DNA of 64,000 bases from Nymphaea colorata. Lineage: Eukaryota; Streptophyta; Magnoliopsida; Nymphaeales; Nymphaeaceae. A model generated the notes under the pieces. It did not search any database, was not told the origin of the DNA, and saw only the letters and a program-made list of their open reading frames with translations. Position numbers and translations under genes: made by a program. Shown piece by piece: positions 34,682-47,000 of the stretch (positions within the stretch are counted from its first letter, which is position 1; each line of letters opens with the position of its first letter). The DNA lies in NCBI RefSeq assembly GCF_008831285.2, contig NC_045146.1:24817703-24881702 (forward strand), written 5' to 3'.

Positions 34682-35433
34682 TTATTTGGGTCTTACAGAC
34701 ACATGATTAGTAGCAGGTTTTTTCTGGACTGTCATCAATTCTGTATTCTTTCTTTTTGCGAGACATTGTTGTTGTAAAACTAACTGTATAGGAAGCTTTT
34801 CTAAAGCAAGATTATCAAATTGGAGACTCAAGGCAGTAACTGCCATATCCCAAAAAGGAGGTAGGTTGTTCAGGCTTGTGCTAATCTGCATATTGTCAGA
34901 TATAACATTTCCCACCACAGCTAAATTTTTAGCCATGATCAACATCTTATTAACATGGTCTATTACATTGTCTGACTCTTTCATCCTATAGGAATTATAC
35001 TGTTTTAACAGTAACTGTACATGCATCGCAGTAGTGGTGTTGTATTTGGAAGAAATAGTATCAAACATTTCTTAGCCGTTGGACAATCCTCAAATACTCT
35101 GATTTGATCATCTTCCATGAAAGTTAACAAGATGGTTTTAGCCATCAGGTCATCTGTGGTAAAGGATTCATATGTCTTTCTTTCCTCATCTGTAGGTTTA
35201 TCTCCTAAAGTGGAAGAAGGCTGTTTGATCACATAAATGAGTCTTTCCAAAGTCAAGGCCAACGTAATTCTACATTTCCATGCATGGAAATTTGTCTCAT
35301 TCAGTTTTTCAGTCTTAGATAATTCTGAGGGTCCCACTCTTGATGTCATTTCTAAATTAATTTCCCATGGCAAGTAAGGAACAATAAAAAAGGGAAAACA
35401 TATCACAATGAATTTCACATCAAGAGATTTCAC
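34682..35433 (-). pseudogene. Copia gag
   Basis: Retrotran_gag-type region in two overlapping frames (35433-35005 and 35068-34682). It shows the NFHAWKCRITLAL block and the LLLKQYNSYRMKESDNVIDHVNKM and NLPPFWDMAVTAL blocks. A frameshift around 35005-35068 breaks it. Confidence 0.88.
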
Positions 35434-35439
35434 AATATT

Positions 35440-36845
35440 CTAAAATAATATTTAAAACAAGAAGACTTTAAATGAAATTTAGAACATGCGTGTCTCTTTT
35501 TAGAGTTTATTTCAGAATCCTCTTTCTACACTTTTTAACAAGCTAGAGGGTGCTATACGTAATTTTGCTTAAAAGCGCATTCCGATGAAATTGCAAAATA
35601 ATTTTTCGGAACCCACTTTTAGTAATCTATAATAACTCTGAGCTTAACCAAAAGTAATTTTTGATAAAGTTCTCGGTTTCTGATTATAATAACTTTCGCA
35701 AGCCTCTTTTTGAAAAACTTTTAGCAAAAAATTTTGTGGCTTTAATTTTTGAGAAATGTAACAGCGTTTTTTAAGATAACGCCTAATTAGTGGACGGTTT
35801 TTGTAATTTCTAAAATTTGCTATAAATACCCCTCCGAATCGGTTTTTTTCTCATTTTTTCATCTTCACTCTCTCTCCTCGCGGGAGCTTCTCTCTCCTAG
35901 GTTTAGCCTGTCGCACTTCTGCCGCTGCCACCGCAAGTATTCCTCCACTACCGTCGTGCCTCTTCCCATTTTCCTCCACTTCTACCATATAGAAGACGGC
36001 AGCAGTCAAGTCCGACGATCAGCGAGCAACGTGAGGCACCTATTTCTCTATTTGGGGTTTAGTTTTCGTTGTCTGGTGCTTTCGGCCGTCGACTCTCAAG
36101 ATCCCGAGCTTTTCTGTTACTACAGAAGCTGGAAGATCTTCACTGTGGGATAGACGGATGAATTTTTACTCGACAGGCAGCAGGGAATATAGAAGTATCA
36201 ACAAGTTTGGGGGGTTTCTGTCGCAGTCTACCCCTTCTACCCGAACTCCCTCTCTGCTACCACCACATAGAGGACAACAAGTCCAGCATGTCTCTATTAT
36301 TAATCGACAGTGGGAAACTAAAAGAAAGAGGGGTTGAGAGTTTAAAATTTCTTCTGCTGCGACAGATGGAAGGCACCCTCTCTCCTCTTCTATGTTTTTG
36401 TTTTATATTTAGCAGAGCAAGCTCTGCTACTATCGCTGGATGTGCAAGTTAGATCAGTTGCTTTAGCAATGGTGCGTTTGAGGACAGACCCTCTATGAGG
36501 GTTTGGGTATAAGTTTAGTGCCTACATTAGGTTCGAAAACTTCTTACAAAGCCCTCAACTTAGATATACTTGCTCTGTTGTAGGCTGAGCTCTGGTCTCA
36601 GTCTCTCGCAGCCACCGAGAGGAAAGAAAAGGAATGACTTTATATAGAGACGAGAGAGTTCAACACCAATTAGCACAAGCATGCTTCACACTTCAAGTAA
36701 ATATAGCCTAGCATGCTTTACTTTCAGAAAATAGACCATAAAATCGCATGATACATAGGCGACTAGTATGCTCGCGTAGATAGAATAATCTTCACAGGCA
36801 CCACAAAGATCAAGATAGAATTTCACTTACTCGAATTCGATACGT
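35440..36845. other. Long copia leader
   Basis: About 1.4 kb between the primer-binding site and gag. On the plus strand it contains CTATAAATACC near 35819-35829 and then a CT-rich tract (CTCTCTCCTCGCGGGAGCTT), which look like a promoter and leader opposite to the element. No coding domain is recognised. Confidence 0.55.
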
Positions 36846-36848
36846 TTA

Positions 36849-36861
36849 GCTCTGATAGCAC
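36849..36861 (-). other. Primer-binding site (initiator tRNA-Met)
   Basis: On the minus strand, next to the 5' LTR, the sequence reads GTGCTATCAGAGCT. It matches the 3' end complement of initiator tRNA-Met (TGGTATCAGAGC) with one change and a 1-nt offset, the usual primer for copia elements. Confidence 0.85.
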
Positions 36862-37227
36862 TGTTAGAGCAATTGAAGTCACAGCGGAAGTTGTAGTCGT
36901 CGCCTGCGCAATAAGTTCACCAGCGGCTCCCGTGTTCAAGTGAAGAAGCAGCGACTATCCCCTCTAGAATCCAGCAGAGCAAGAGAAAGAGGAAGAAGAG
37001 TAAGTTAGATTTAGGGGTTTTCTTCTAAGGGGCTCCTCACGATCCTCTTCTAGAGAGTGATTAAACATTAAACATTGCTGGGTATAAATAGTCAGCCCCT
37101 TAGGTTTTCCCCAAATCCTGGCAGCGATTAGCGTGAGAGATTTTTTAGGAAAATGTTGAGATAAAGATGAACTTTATCTGTGAGAGGTTTTGAGTAAATC
37201 TTAGGGCTCAATGGCCACTATCTAACA
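36862..37227 (-). repeat. 5' LTR of copia element
   Basis: 366 bp, starting TGTTAGAGCAATTGAAGTCA and ending CTATCTAACA on the plus strand. It is clearly the same sequence as the left LTR, with scattered substitutions and without the hairpin segment. Confidence 0.95.
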
Positions 37228-37232
37228 AAGTG

Positions 37233-40200
37233 TTCCTTCAAAAACACAATTTTACCTTTGTTGGTAGTTCAATCTTGAAAGAGGAAGAGTAGTTTTCTAA
37301 ATATTTCATAAATAGTGACTTTTTTTGTTTTTTACTAAGCCTTTTCATGGTTAGAGAAAACAGTACTCTCCAATCCCAAAAATTGTTCTCTCGCTATGAA
37401 CTCGTGTGCCGTTGTAATTATAAATCAGACAAACGCTCCATACTTTCAGAAATATATTTGCGTTACAATGACGTACTTATTTTAATTTGCACTCTGTTCA
37501 ACCATATATTCATCTTGTGGTTCTCCTACATCATGTTAGATCGAATGGTTCTCATCAAATAAAATAACTGAGTAAAATCCACAATCACCATCCAGTTATC
37601 ACAATGGAATGCCACCAGATTTTAGCATGAGTTTGACAACAATCATGTGAGAGATATAATTTGTTTTTATTACAAGGATTTTCTTTCCCTTGACTTCTTG
37701 ACCTGACTTATTAGTAATTTGAAAACATTATCACTTTGAGCAGCTCTGAATACAATAAATTTCCTCCCACATGGGCGTCCTTGTGAAGGCAGAGAGTCTC
37801 ACTTCATTGATCATAAAAAAAATACAAGTCAACATACTTATCTTATTTCCGGAATTGCATAAGCTTATTATAATACGCAATTATGAGAAGTTGAGTTGAG
37901 CATTGAAATTGTAAAACATGTTTAATAATTTATAAAATGAGTTGTTAAGTGATTAGTTGTCCTGGTTCTAATCTTCTTGAAGTTTAAAGCTCATGCTACT
38001 AAACCAAGAACATAAGTGTCTGAGCGAGATTAACTGCGACGCCTACAATGTAAACTCGTGAATGTCTTATACTTTCCAATTCACATCTCGGTTTAAAATT
38101 CAGCAATTTCAGCTAAAGTATTTCTTTATCTTCATTGTTAAAAAAAAAATGTTAAAAGAAGTGGTAGATTTCAATGTTGTTAAGTGCATTGATGCGAAGC
38201 AAAAATAAAAGACAATGAAGGGAATTGATGTGAATGCAGCAGCAACACCGGTTTTTATTCTCTATTCATTCTCAATAGAAACTATCTTGCTTTGCAAACC
38301 AACTTTATTCATTCATTAACTTGTTTCTGACAATAAAAAAACCCATCTACAGTCGTTCGGTTGAGTACAAGCTAGAATCATTTGGTTGACTATAAGATTA
38401 TCCCACCGCTTAAGCAAGAGCTGAAACTTTTGTCATCAGTACCAGTCCATAAATCTCCATGACCACTAATGTCCGTCCGATCAGCTTCAATCGAATTGAT
38501 TGGTTTTTTAAAATATTGTAATATTTAAATTATTTCTTAAATTAACTTTTTCAATATTTTTTCACAGATTCGCAAGCCGCTCAGCCAAAGAAGGCTGATT
38601 TTTTTTTTTTTCATCACCGAAGTGTGACGATTTGAATGGGAAGGTTTTTCAGAAATACTGGTCGGATCCCTTAGCGTGTGACGCATATATTGCACCTGCG
38701 AAAGCGAAAGCGAAAGCTTCGAAACTTTTTTTCCCTGCCGCGTTTGTTTGTGTGTTTGTTTGTTTGTTTGTTCTTATTTCAAGGCATGGAAATCGGAAGG
38801 AACTCGAAAATTTGCCCACCTAACAATCTACCATCATCCTCGTTTAAAGCCGATGCCTTCCGAAGACCGACTTATCAAAATATCAACTTGGTAAGATCTC
38901 ACGTGCTGCCCTGACCAGATCAGATCACCATTTGTTTATCTGAGTGCCCTAATCGGGGTCCATATCATATCATATAAGCCAGTTCATAAATCAAATATTG
39001 TCCTTGTTAAAATTTTAACATATGGCAATGTAAAATCATCATTTTAATTTAAGTTCCTTTGTATTGTGCTTTCTATAGAGGTCCATTTGAAGCGTTCATC
39101 TTTTTCTTTTTATAGGACCTAAGAAAATTTTGCCACTAGTAACGATAAAATATGAGTGAGCAAGGAAAGTATTTCGTCTCATTACTCATCTAAGAGCATG
39201 GTACCAGCTCCCTTTCGGCTATGTTTTAATTTGTATATCGATGTCTTCCAATTTGTAGTATAGAGAATTGATGTTATGAGAACTCAAAAAAGAGATTGTC
39301 TGCCTACCAGCCTTCACACCGTCCAATAGAGTTTCATTCCGTCCACCCCGGCAAACATAAGGGAAGCGCATGCACCACCAGCTTCAATTAGTCACTCCAC
39401 ATGGGTTCTGATTCCCAACCTGTAGCATTCAGGCTGCCATCGGTTTATTTATTGTTTTCTTTTATATTTGCTTTGATCTAGACTTTTAATCAGTCTAATA
39501 AATGGTCCACGTGGTTCTAATCACTACCGGATAGCCGTGTGTGTAATCCAAGCTTTTTGGCAATTCATTGACCAACCCAATACCGACAGCTTAATACTTT
39601 GTAAGAGAAATGTTTAATTTGAAGGGGAGGTGAACTCCAGCACCAAGATTTACAAAGACCAACCAAGTTAAAGACTCGATTCAAACAATTTCATGAACAA
39701 ATAAGGTTTCATACCCAAAAGAGCTGTGATTTCATACAACTAAAGTAATATTTTCTCAAAACTAAGTCGTAGAGTTGGAGTTTATTTATTAACCTTTTGT
39801 ATCTTGTAGCATATTTGACTACAAACGTGATGGATATGGAATGATGGAACAAGGAAAGTTCAAGCTTATTTTTTTGACTTAAAAGAAAAATAATCGGATC
39901 GAAATTTAACGCAATGAATATGGAAGATCACTTGGAATATGTAACAACATTATATATCATGGGCGAAAGGATGGAATCACATTACTTCCGGAAAAGCAGA
40001 TATTGATGGAGGAGGGAGATGTTCGTCAAACTCTTGCGACGGTTACGTGAATAAATTGGGGTCCCCAAGATGATGGCGTTCAAGAAGGGGGCAAGCCGGT
40101 TAGGTGGTAGAGGACGGAGCGCCTACTTTACAAACGCGTCGGATGAAGGAGACTAGGGCTTAATTTTGGAACTCGTTCAAGGGGAAGGAGGTTTTACGTC

Positions 40201-40962
40201 TTCAATGAGTGCGACGATGGTACCAGGCGGTGACGCAACGCCTTCCGTTCTCATATGACATGGTTTCCCAAGCAGCCGTCCCCTGCCCAGTTGACTCTCT
40301 CTCTCTCTCTCTCTGCGCAATCTCGACAACGGGGAACGCTTCTGGAATTAATTCCATGTTGGCTCGTGCAGTTTGATGAAGCCCGGCGAGTAATGGGCCG
40401 GATCACCAGCCCCTTCTCCGCCGGAGGCGCATTTTCCGGCGGTGCCGAAGGTATGGCTAGTGTCTTTTGCCATCAACATAGGGAAGACGCTCTGTCCGCG
40501 CCAGCGTGGGGTTTGGGATTTGTTGATTTCATGGGACCAACGGTTGAGGGTGGTACCGTTCCCAATATCTGTGATTCGAGGAAACAGGACCTTTTTCAGC
40601 TTTCGCTGGGAGCAGGGCGGTGGTTGCCCTTTGTACTGACTTCGTTCGCTGGGCTTCTTGTTTCTCGCCGTCTTCCGTGTAGGGATTTGAATTTGACGGG
40701 ACACGTTGCTGGGTTCTACTCGAGCAACATGTTACCGTCTCCGTATTCGTTATTTTGGAGTTATTTTTACTCGTTGTAGGTAGAATCTAACTGCAAGTTT
40801 CCATGGAATTCCTTTCTATCTGATCGATGTCCAAGAGAAACTAGGAGTTTCTTGGTGATTGGGTTTCTCTTACGGGAATTTCTTAAACTCCTAACACATT
40901 CTAGATATATCATGTCCTTTTTCTTATCCTTTTTTTTTGGGTCTCCGATTTTTTTGGTGCAG
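37233..40962. other. Gene-free interval and upstream region of ABCD gene
   Basis: AT-rich DNA with no recognised gene up to about 40.2 kb. From about 40250 the base composition rises in GC and there is a CT microsatellite (40294-40314), which is typical of a plant core promoter or first 5' UTR exon. A 174-codon open frame at 40255-40779 lies here and is more likely leader than protein. An acceptor-like TTTTTTTGGTGCAG ends at 40962, so the 5' UTR of the ABCD gene probably contains an intron. Confidence 0.5.
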
Positions 40963-41069
40963 GATCATCTACTTCACGTTTTCCAGCGTGCAGCCTTGCT
41001 AAATTCGGTGCTCTCTGTTTCTGACCACGTCTAGACAGAGGGGTGCTGCTGGTTTTGGGTCACTGCATC
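40963..41069 (+). promoter_or_regulatory. 5' UTR segment of ABCD gene
   Basis: Follows a strong polypyrimidine-AG acceptor ending at 40962 and runs directly into the ATG at 41070. The upstream UTR exon and its donor are not certain. Confidence 0.45.
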
Positions 41070-44000
41070 ATGCCTTCTCTCCAACTGTTTCAATTGACAG
41101 AGCATGGTCGGCATTTTGGGCCATCGAGAAGGTAATAAAGCTTGATTTTATTATCTTATTTGAACCTTGTGGCGCCCAAATCAAAAGTTAAGGGCCCCCT
41201 TTGGTGATTTTATTTGTTTGTTTTAGATGGTACAATGACAATTTTATGAACTTCTGGAACATTTTTGGCATGAGATTTCATAGAGGACAAACTGTAACAA
41301 GTCTCGGATCGCTTGATTTGGTTGATACGAGCTGAATGACTTTTTTTTTTCTAGCCTTGTGCATTCGGAATCATGTTAGCATGGCCCGATAGGATGTTTG
41401 CAGAGGAAACAGAATTTAAGTGTTACCAACTGCTCCAGTATAACCTTGTGACTTGCTTGTAGTTTTGCGAACCTTCAATCATCCAGATTCTTGTCCATCA
41501 TAGCTGTGATATCCATGTACTATTGACCTGATTCTTGATTACTTTCATACGGGGTCCAAAATATGATCTGTTGCATAAGCTTGATGACAGGGCATAAGCA
41601 AACAATTATTGTTTCTATTCTCTAGCTGAGCAAGTTTGTTGTTTCTTTATTTTATTATATATCAAATCTTACTATAGATTCCGTACTTCATTTACGTATT
41701 CTAGATGTTGCACATCATTCCCCCTTGAGTTCGAGGGGATTTCAAAGTAATACATGAACATGCTATTGTCATGGCTGTCCACTTCATGTCAAAATGATAT
41801 GTGAATGTGCTGTGGTCAATGATGTCCACTCGGTTTATGTTTCTTGTTTCCAAACTGTTGATGTACATTACACTATGTTGACTTTAAGGGAGTACTAAAT
41901 AATGCATGACTTTCAAACAACCACTATCAGAGTGATCCAAAGAATGCCATTCCATTTTGTTGATGGATAATGGCAAACAATTCCATTTGGGGCTTAGCTG
42001 TCCAATTTGTTGTGTTTCTTTTTTTCTCTTACCTAGTTACTATAGAATATGCTAACCAGGGTGTATTGAACTTTATTCTTTACTTCAGCTAGTGCAACCA
42101 TAACAAAGATGGTTCGCCTTGCAATCTGTCCCTCATTCTGCATATAGAAAGTGGTAGGCTGACCAGATTCTTATATCCTTTGTGCTTGAGGACTTCAAAG
42201 TGAAACTTGGACATGAAATTAGGAGTCTGAGACTCTGAAATCTATTTGTTTTCTAAAGCAATAGATTGTTGGGTACCCTGACCTTCAAGTCTTAGGTTTG
42301 TGACTTTCTAAAGCATTAGCAAACATTCTTACTGCAAAACTGGAAAATGCTGGGAAACTCATAGTGCTTGGTGACTGTTTTCCATTGAGGTCTTAAGGAT
42401 GCTATACGAAAATTGAAGAAACATCACTGAATTGCTCTGGGGCAGCTGGACACCAAGTGAGCCTAGACATGCTTGGAGATTATTGGCTTATTTGCTTACA
42501 GAATCTTCGTTTCTTTTTGGTTTGCAACTGAGGAGCAGGAATCTGCCTAGGATCTCTAGCAACTGTCTCAATAACTGGGAACATTAGAAGCCTATGCAAC
42601 CTACAGCCTTCACGTGGGAGACACTAACCTTTGCTTTTCTTTGCATTTTAATGTTCTGAAAAGCTGCAATAAGTGTGGCCATCAATTGTTTTAATCATAT
42701 GAGTTTCCTTTTAGTTGCCTTTGATTCTTTAGGCTAATGTATATCCACTAGGCTTCCTTCCTAGGCACTGACTGGTGTTTAATGAAGGAGCTTATGTCCC
42801 ACAATTTTCTTGCAGTTTTAACTTCCAGTTGCTTTGTGAACTTGCTTAACTGAACTTCAGCAGTATGGTGCATCCCTTGGTTTAGTTTGTGGCCTTTTGG
42901 AAGGTTGATTTTCGTAGGTGTAGAAGGAGGAAGTGGTGCATCATTTTCTGCTTGGTGGATGTTGCCTCTGGGCCCCACCAAAAAAAGAAAAAAAAAAGAA
43001 CAAAGGGATAGGCAAATGCCTCATCAATATACTTGAATCTGACTTCTCAGAAGCAGACTTACCTTATAGCCTACTGAAATTTCTTTGACTTAACTTTCAG
43101 ATATAGGTCTGCTATGACATTTTTATATCAGCTTCTTTAAAATATATTACTTGGTTATTGATGTTTCTGCTTGCATGTTGAGAGTTCTGCTAGGTACTAC
43201 ATATGATGTTTGATTAGAGAACTAGTCATATAGTGGTACCAAGGGCTTTCTGACTCCAAGTTTATTGGTTCAGGCAACCTAACACTGATCTTTCAATGTC
43301 AGCTTCCTTGATTCAGACAACGTGACATGCTTTTGTGTGTTTGTTTGTTATTTGTCATGACTGATCTCATTCTTGGTGTTTATGTGTTCCACTAGGAGAG
43401 CTCTTGCTGTTGCCACTGCTGTTTTTCTTACTGGAGGTACTGCTGCGTATCTGCATTCCCGGAGATGCAGAGGTCATTCACAAAATTATTTTAGAACGAA
43501 GACAGAGCTTGATAGTGGTGCTGAAAAATCAAATAATGTTGATACAAATGGTCCTCACCATCAAGGAAAATTACAGAAGAGAAGTGGATTGAAATCGTTA
43601 CATATTCTGGCCAGGATTCTTCTTTCACGTATTGGTGAAAAAGGGATTCAGAACCTCGTATCTCTGGTTGCCATAGCAGTAAGAGTCTTGCCTTTTGCAG
43701 CTATATTTGTTTTTCCTGCATGTCATGAGGGTCTAATCATCTTTTTGCATTTTATCTTATTATTTATGGCATATCACAAGGTAGCTGGATGTTCACTTAC
43801 AGTAGATAAGATGCATGTAGTGCATTTCATGCGTTCAGAAGTTGCTTGGTCTTGAATTCTGTTTCAAAGCATACTCATAGCTGGTTTACGATGCAAGCAT
43901 ATGTCTTGGATAGTGTGCTAAAGATTTGGACTAAGTTAATTATGCAGTGCTAAAGATTTGGACTAAGTTAATTATGCATATCTATGTGTCTTTGTGAAAC

Positions 44001-47000
44001 CATTAACTGATTGATTGGGTAACTGGAATTATTAAGCAGATCAGGCTAAGGGATGCATATCCTGGGTATCACTTTTCGGCTTGATCTTTCTCACTTGAAG
44101 GTTTCAAGTCAACCACCTAGACAGGATTATGGTGCTTTTGTGAGTATCATGCATATAGTTGGGGTGTTAAATATTCAAAGGAGACTAACCTATTTAATGC
44201 ATGGTGTCACTTGTGTGAAGAAGAGAGCAGAGGTGGGTGTGGATGACACTCTTAGATACAAAAGTAGAAGAATAAATGCTGAGGTTTAAGTGGCATAGAT
44301 TTGGATATAAATATTATGCGAGGATAATGAAAATTACATGGCAAGCAAAAAATTAAGCAACAGTAACAGCTCAGACTGATGATGTGTCAGCTTGACAGAC
44401 TTACTGCTATTTATGTTATTCTTCAGAGTATAATTTAAGTAAATGTTGATGTTCATTTACTCCTTTCTTGCACGCACTTCTTTTCCATGTCGGAAAGAGC
44501 GAATTATTTTTTCTGTTATTGCAGGTAGTACGAACTGCTATGGGCAATAGGTTGGCGAAAGTTCAAGGCTTTCTGTTTCGGGCTGCTTTTCTTGGGCGCT
44601 TACCTTCTTTTATTCGTCTTATTGCTGAAAACCTGCTTTTATGCTTTCTTCAGTCTACATTGTTTTCGACGTCAAAGTATTTAACAGGAGTGTTGGGTCT
44701 GCGATTCAGAAGGATATTGACTGAGCTTATTCATGCTGATTACTTTGAGGTAATTGTTGGGTTCATCTTATTGAGTTTTCATAGCATTTTTTGTTTCATG
44801 ATTCAAATGCTATTTTTTCCTTTCTTTCTGTTTTTCGCTGTGCAGTCTTATAACAATTTTCGGACAAACAGATAACATCTGTACTTGCTGCTTGTCAATT
44901 TTTGACTGCCAAAAGCTTCATTTTTGTTTCAGCAGGTTGTATGGCTCTTTGACAGCGTGTCTCATCAGTTATGTGAGACAAATGTAGGATTATTTGTTGT
45001 CCACCATATTTTTATTGTTTATACTGAATGTTACCTGGTCTCTTTTTGTTCAAATTTGTATGCATCTATCATTTAAGAACAAAATATAAAGCATTCTTTC
45101 TGCAAGAGTGACTAACCTTTTCAGCTTGTTTCCATTTTCAACTTCTGATGCTCCTTGTTTTGCATCATTTCATACTTAGGTATGATGGATGATGTGTACT
45201 ATGTTATCCTATTCTTTGAAATCTGACATGTGTGCTATTGATTGCAGAATATGGCGTATTACAAGATGTCACATGTAGATGGTCGAATAAGTAGTCCAGA
45301 ACAGAGGATTGCAAGTGATATACCAAAATTTTGTTCGGAGTTGAGTGAGCTTGTACATGAGGACTCAATGGCTGTTGCCGATGCACTTCTTTATACCTGG
45401 CGCCTGTGTTCTTATGCCAGTCCAAAATATTTTTTTTGGATAATAGTAAGCTTCTCCCTTTTTTTGTTGATTAAAGAGAGTGAACTTGTAGATTGTCACA
45501 CAAGCTGGAAAATAAACTTTTGAACCTCATCTCTGGAGAATATATCATTTTTTTATTCAGTTGATGTTGATTTGGCTTCATAATTGGTACTTGTACTGGC
45601 TTTTTTAGATTAAAGAAATAGTAACTCAATTAGGCTGTATCATTCGCTGCAATTAAAAATTGTGCTTAATTGAGAGCTTTCCTCATGGCTGGAAGATGAC
45701 TTCTATGTCAAAGACGGGATCTTCTAAGCCATGTTATGTGAATGTTTCCCTAGGCCTCAAGTTGCTGCTAAACTTGATTACTTATATTGTTTACTACCAG
45801 ATATGAGTCTAGGTTTTTAACCTATCTCCATACCACCTTGTGATCCGACCTTTATGTGGTTCAGCACAAATTACACTTATCTATTGTCTACCATGCATTT
45901 TCAACGATTAAATTTATCCATTGTGATTCTAAGTCACATAGGCGCTGGTTGCCAAAAGTTCAACATGGCAATTTGAAAAACATTGGTACAGGGATATGGC
46001 CAGGTACACTCTATGTATGTATATCTATGAAATAATCATATATAATCATGAAATTGTATATATCTTTATATTGCTATAAAAATTTGATTTTTTGCTAGCA
46101 GTATTGGACTGTGTTTAGTTCTGACCCAAATCTGATCCAAAATGTACTAGCCTTTGTCCTTTCACCTGTTGTACCAATTTGATACTTGGAGGCATACACA
46201 TGTTACCTAGATTTTGCTTTGGACCTTAGACCAGAATGATACAAGGCATTTCATTGTGATGAAGAATAGTTCAGGTTTAGGTGTTTGTCTTGTGTTGGTG
46301 GTTGTTCGTGTTCGTCCTATTATAGTTTGTCTTTGTGTGTGTGTGTGTTAAAAATGGCTGCTTTCCTGGCATTTCTTGCACGCATTTATATGTTCATTTG
46401 TTTTTTCTGCTTTATGTACATGTGTCTGTCTCTGTGATATTGATAGTTGTATTTCTTTTATATGAAATGTCTATGTCAAGTAGCTGTTTTTTTTACCACA
46501 TTCCTTTAATGCGTTTACATGTTCTTTGTTACCTATTTGTCTTTGATTTTAACAGCTATTATCTTTCTGCGTTTTTGGGCTTTTTTTGGGGGTGTTGAAC
46601 TGCCTATGGTTGCCTCGGCCTCACCTGGCCTGGCGAGGTCTCCATGCTGGGTGCTTCTTAGTACATTTGAGTGTATAATTTCTTGTGCAAGGATGTTACT
46701 AAATTGAAGATATCAGTCTCTGAATTTATATTATGAGGATGTCGTGTTTTTCCTAATGGTTGCCTGCTTATATGTGCGTGAGCATCCAACAGTTTTGCTG
46801 CTTATGTAGGCATACCTTCTTGGATTAGGCTTGCGTCTAACAGTTTTGCTGCTTATGTAGGCATATGTTCTTGGTGTGGGTTTTGTGATAAGAAATTTTT
46901 CTCCTGCTTTTGGGAAGCTAATGTCCAAGGAGCAGCAATTAGAAGGAGATTACCGACAGTTGCATTCTCGGTTAAGGACCCATGCAGAAAGTATTGCATT

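Larger units (their letters stand above)
30761..37227 (-). mobile_element. Degenerate Ty1/copia LTR retrotransposon
   Basis: Complete-structure but coding-dead element of 6467 bp. LTRs lie at 30761-31162 and 36862-37227, both TG...CA bounded, and the 5-bp target duplication AAGTG flanks them (30756-30760 and 37228-37232). Reading on the minus strand, the order is gag, zinc knuckle, protease, integrase, RT, RNase H, which is the copia order. Primer-binding site and polypurine tract are in the expected places. Multiple stops and frameshifts break the polyprotein. The LTRs differ at many sites and by an indel, so the insertion is not recent. The leader between the 5' LTR and gag is unusually long (about 1.4 kb). 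Confidence 0.95.

Noticed and set aside
40255-40779. 174-codon open frame upstream of the ABCD gene.
   Set aside because: Contains a translated CT microsatellite, sits where the ABCD 5' leader is expected and has no domain. It may be a leader or uORF.
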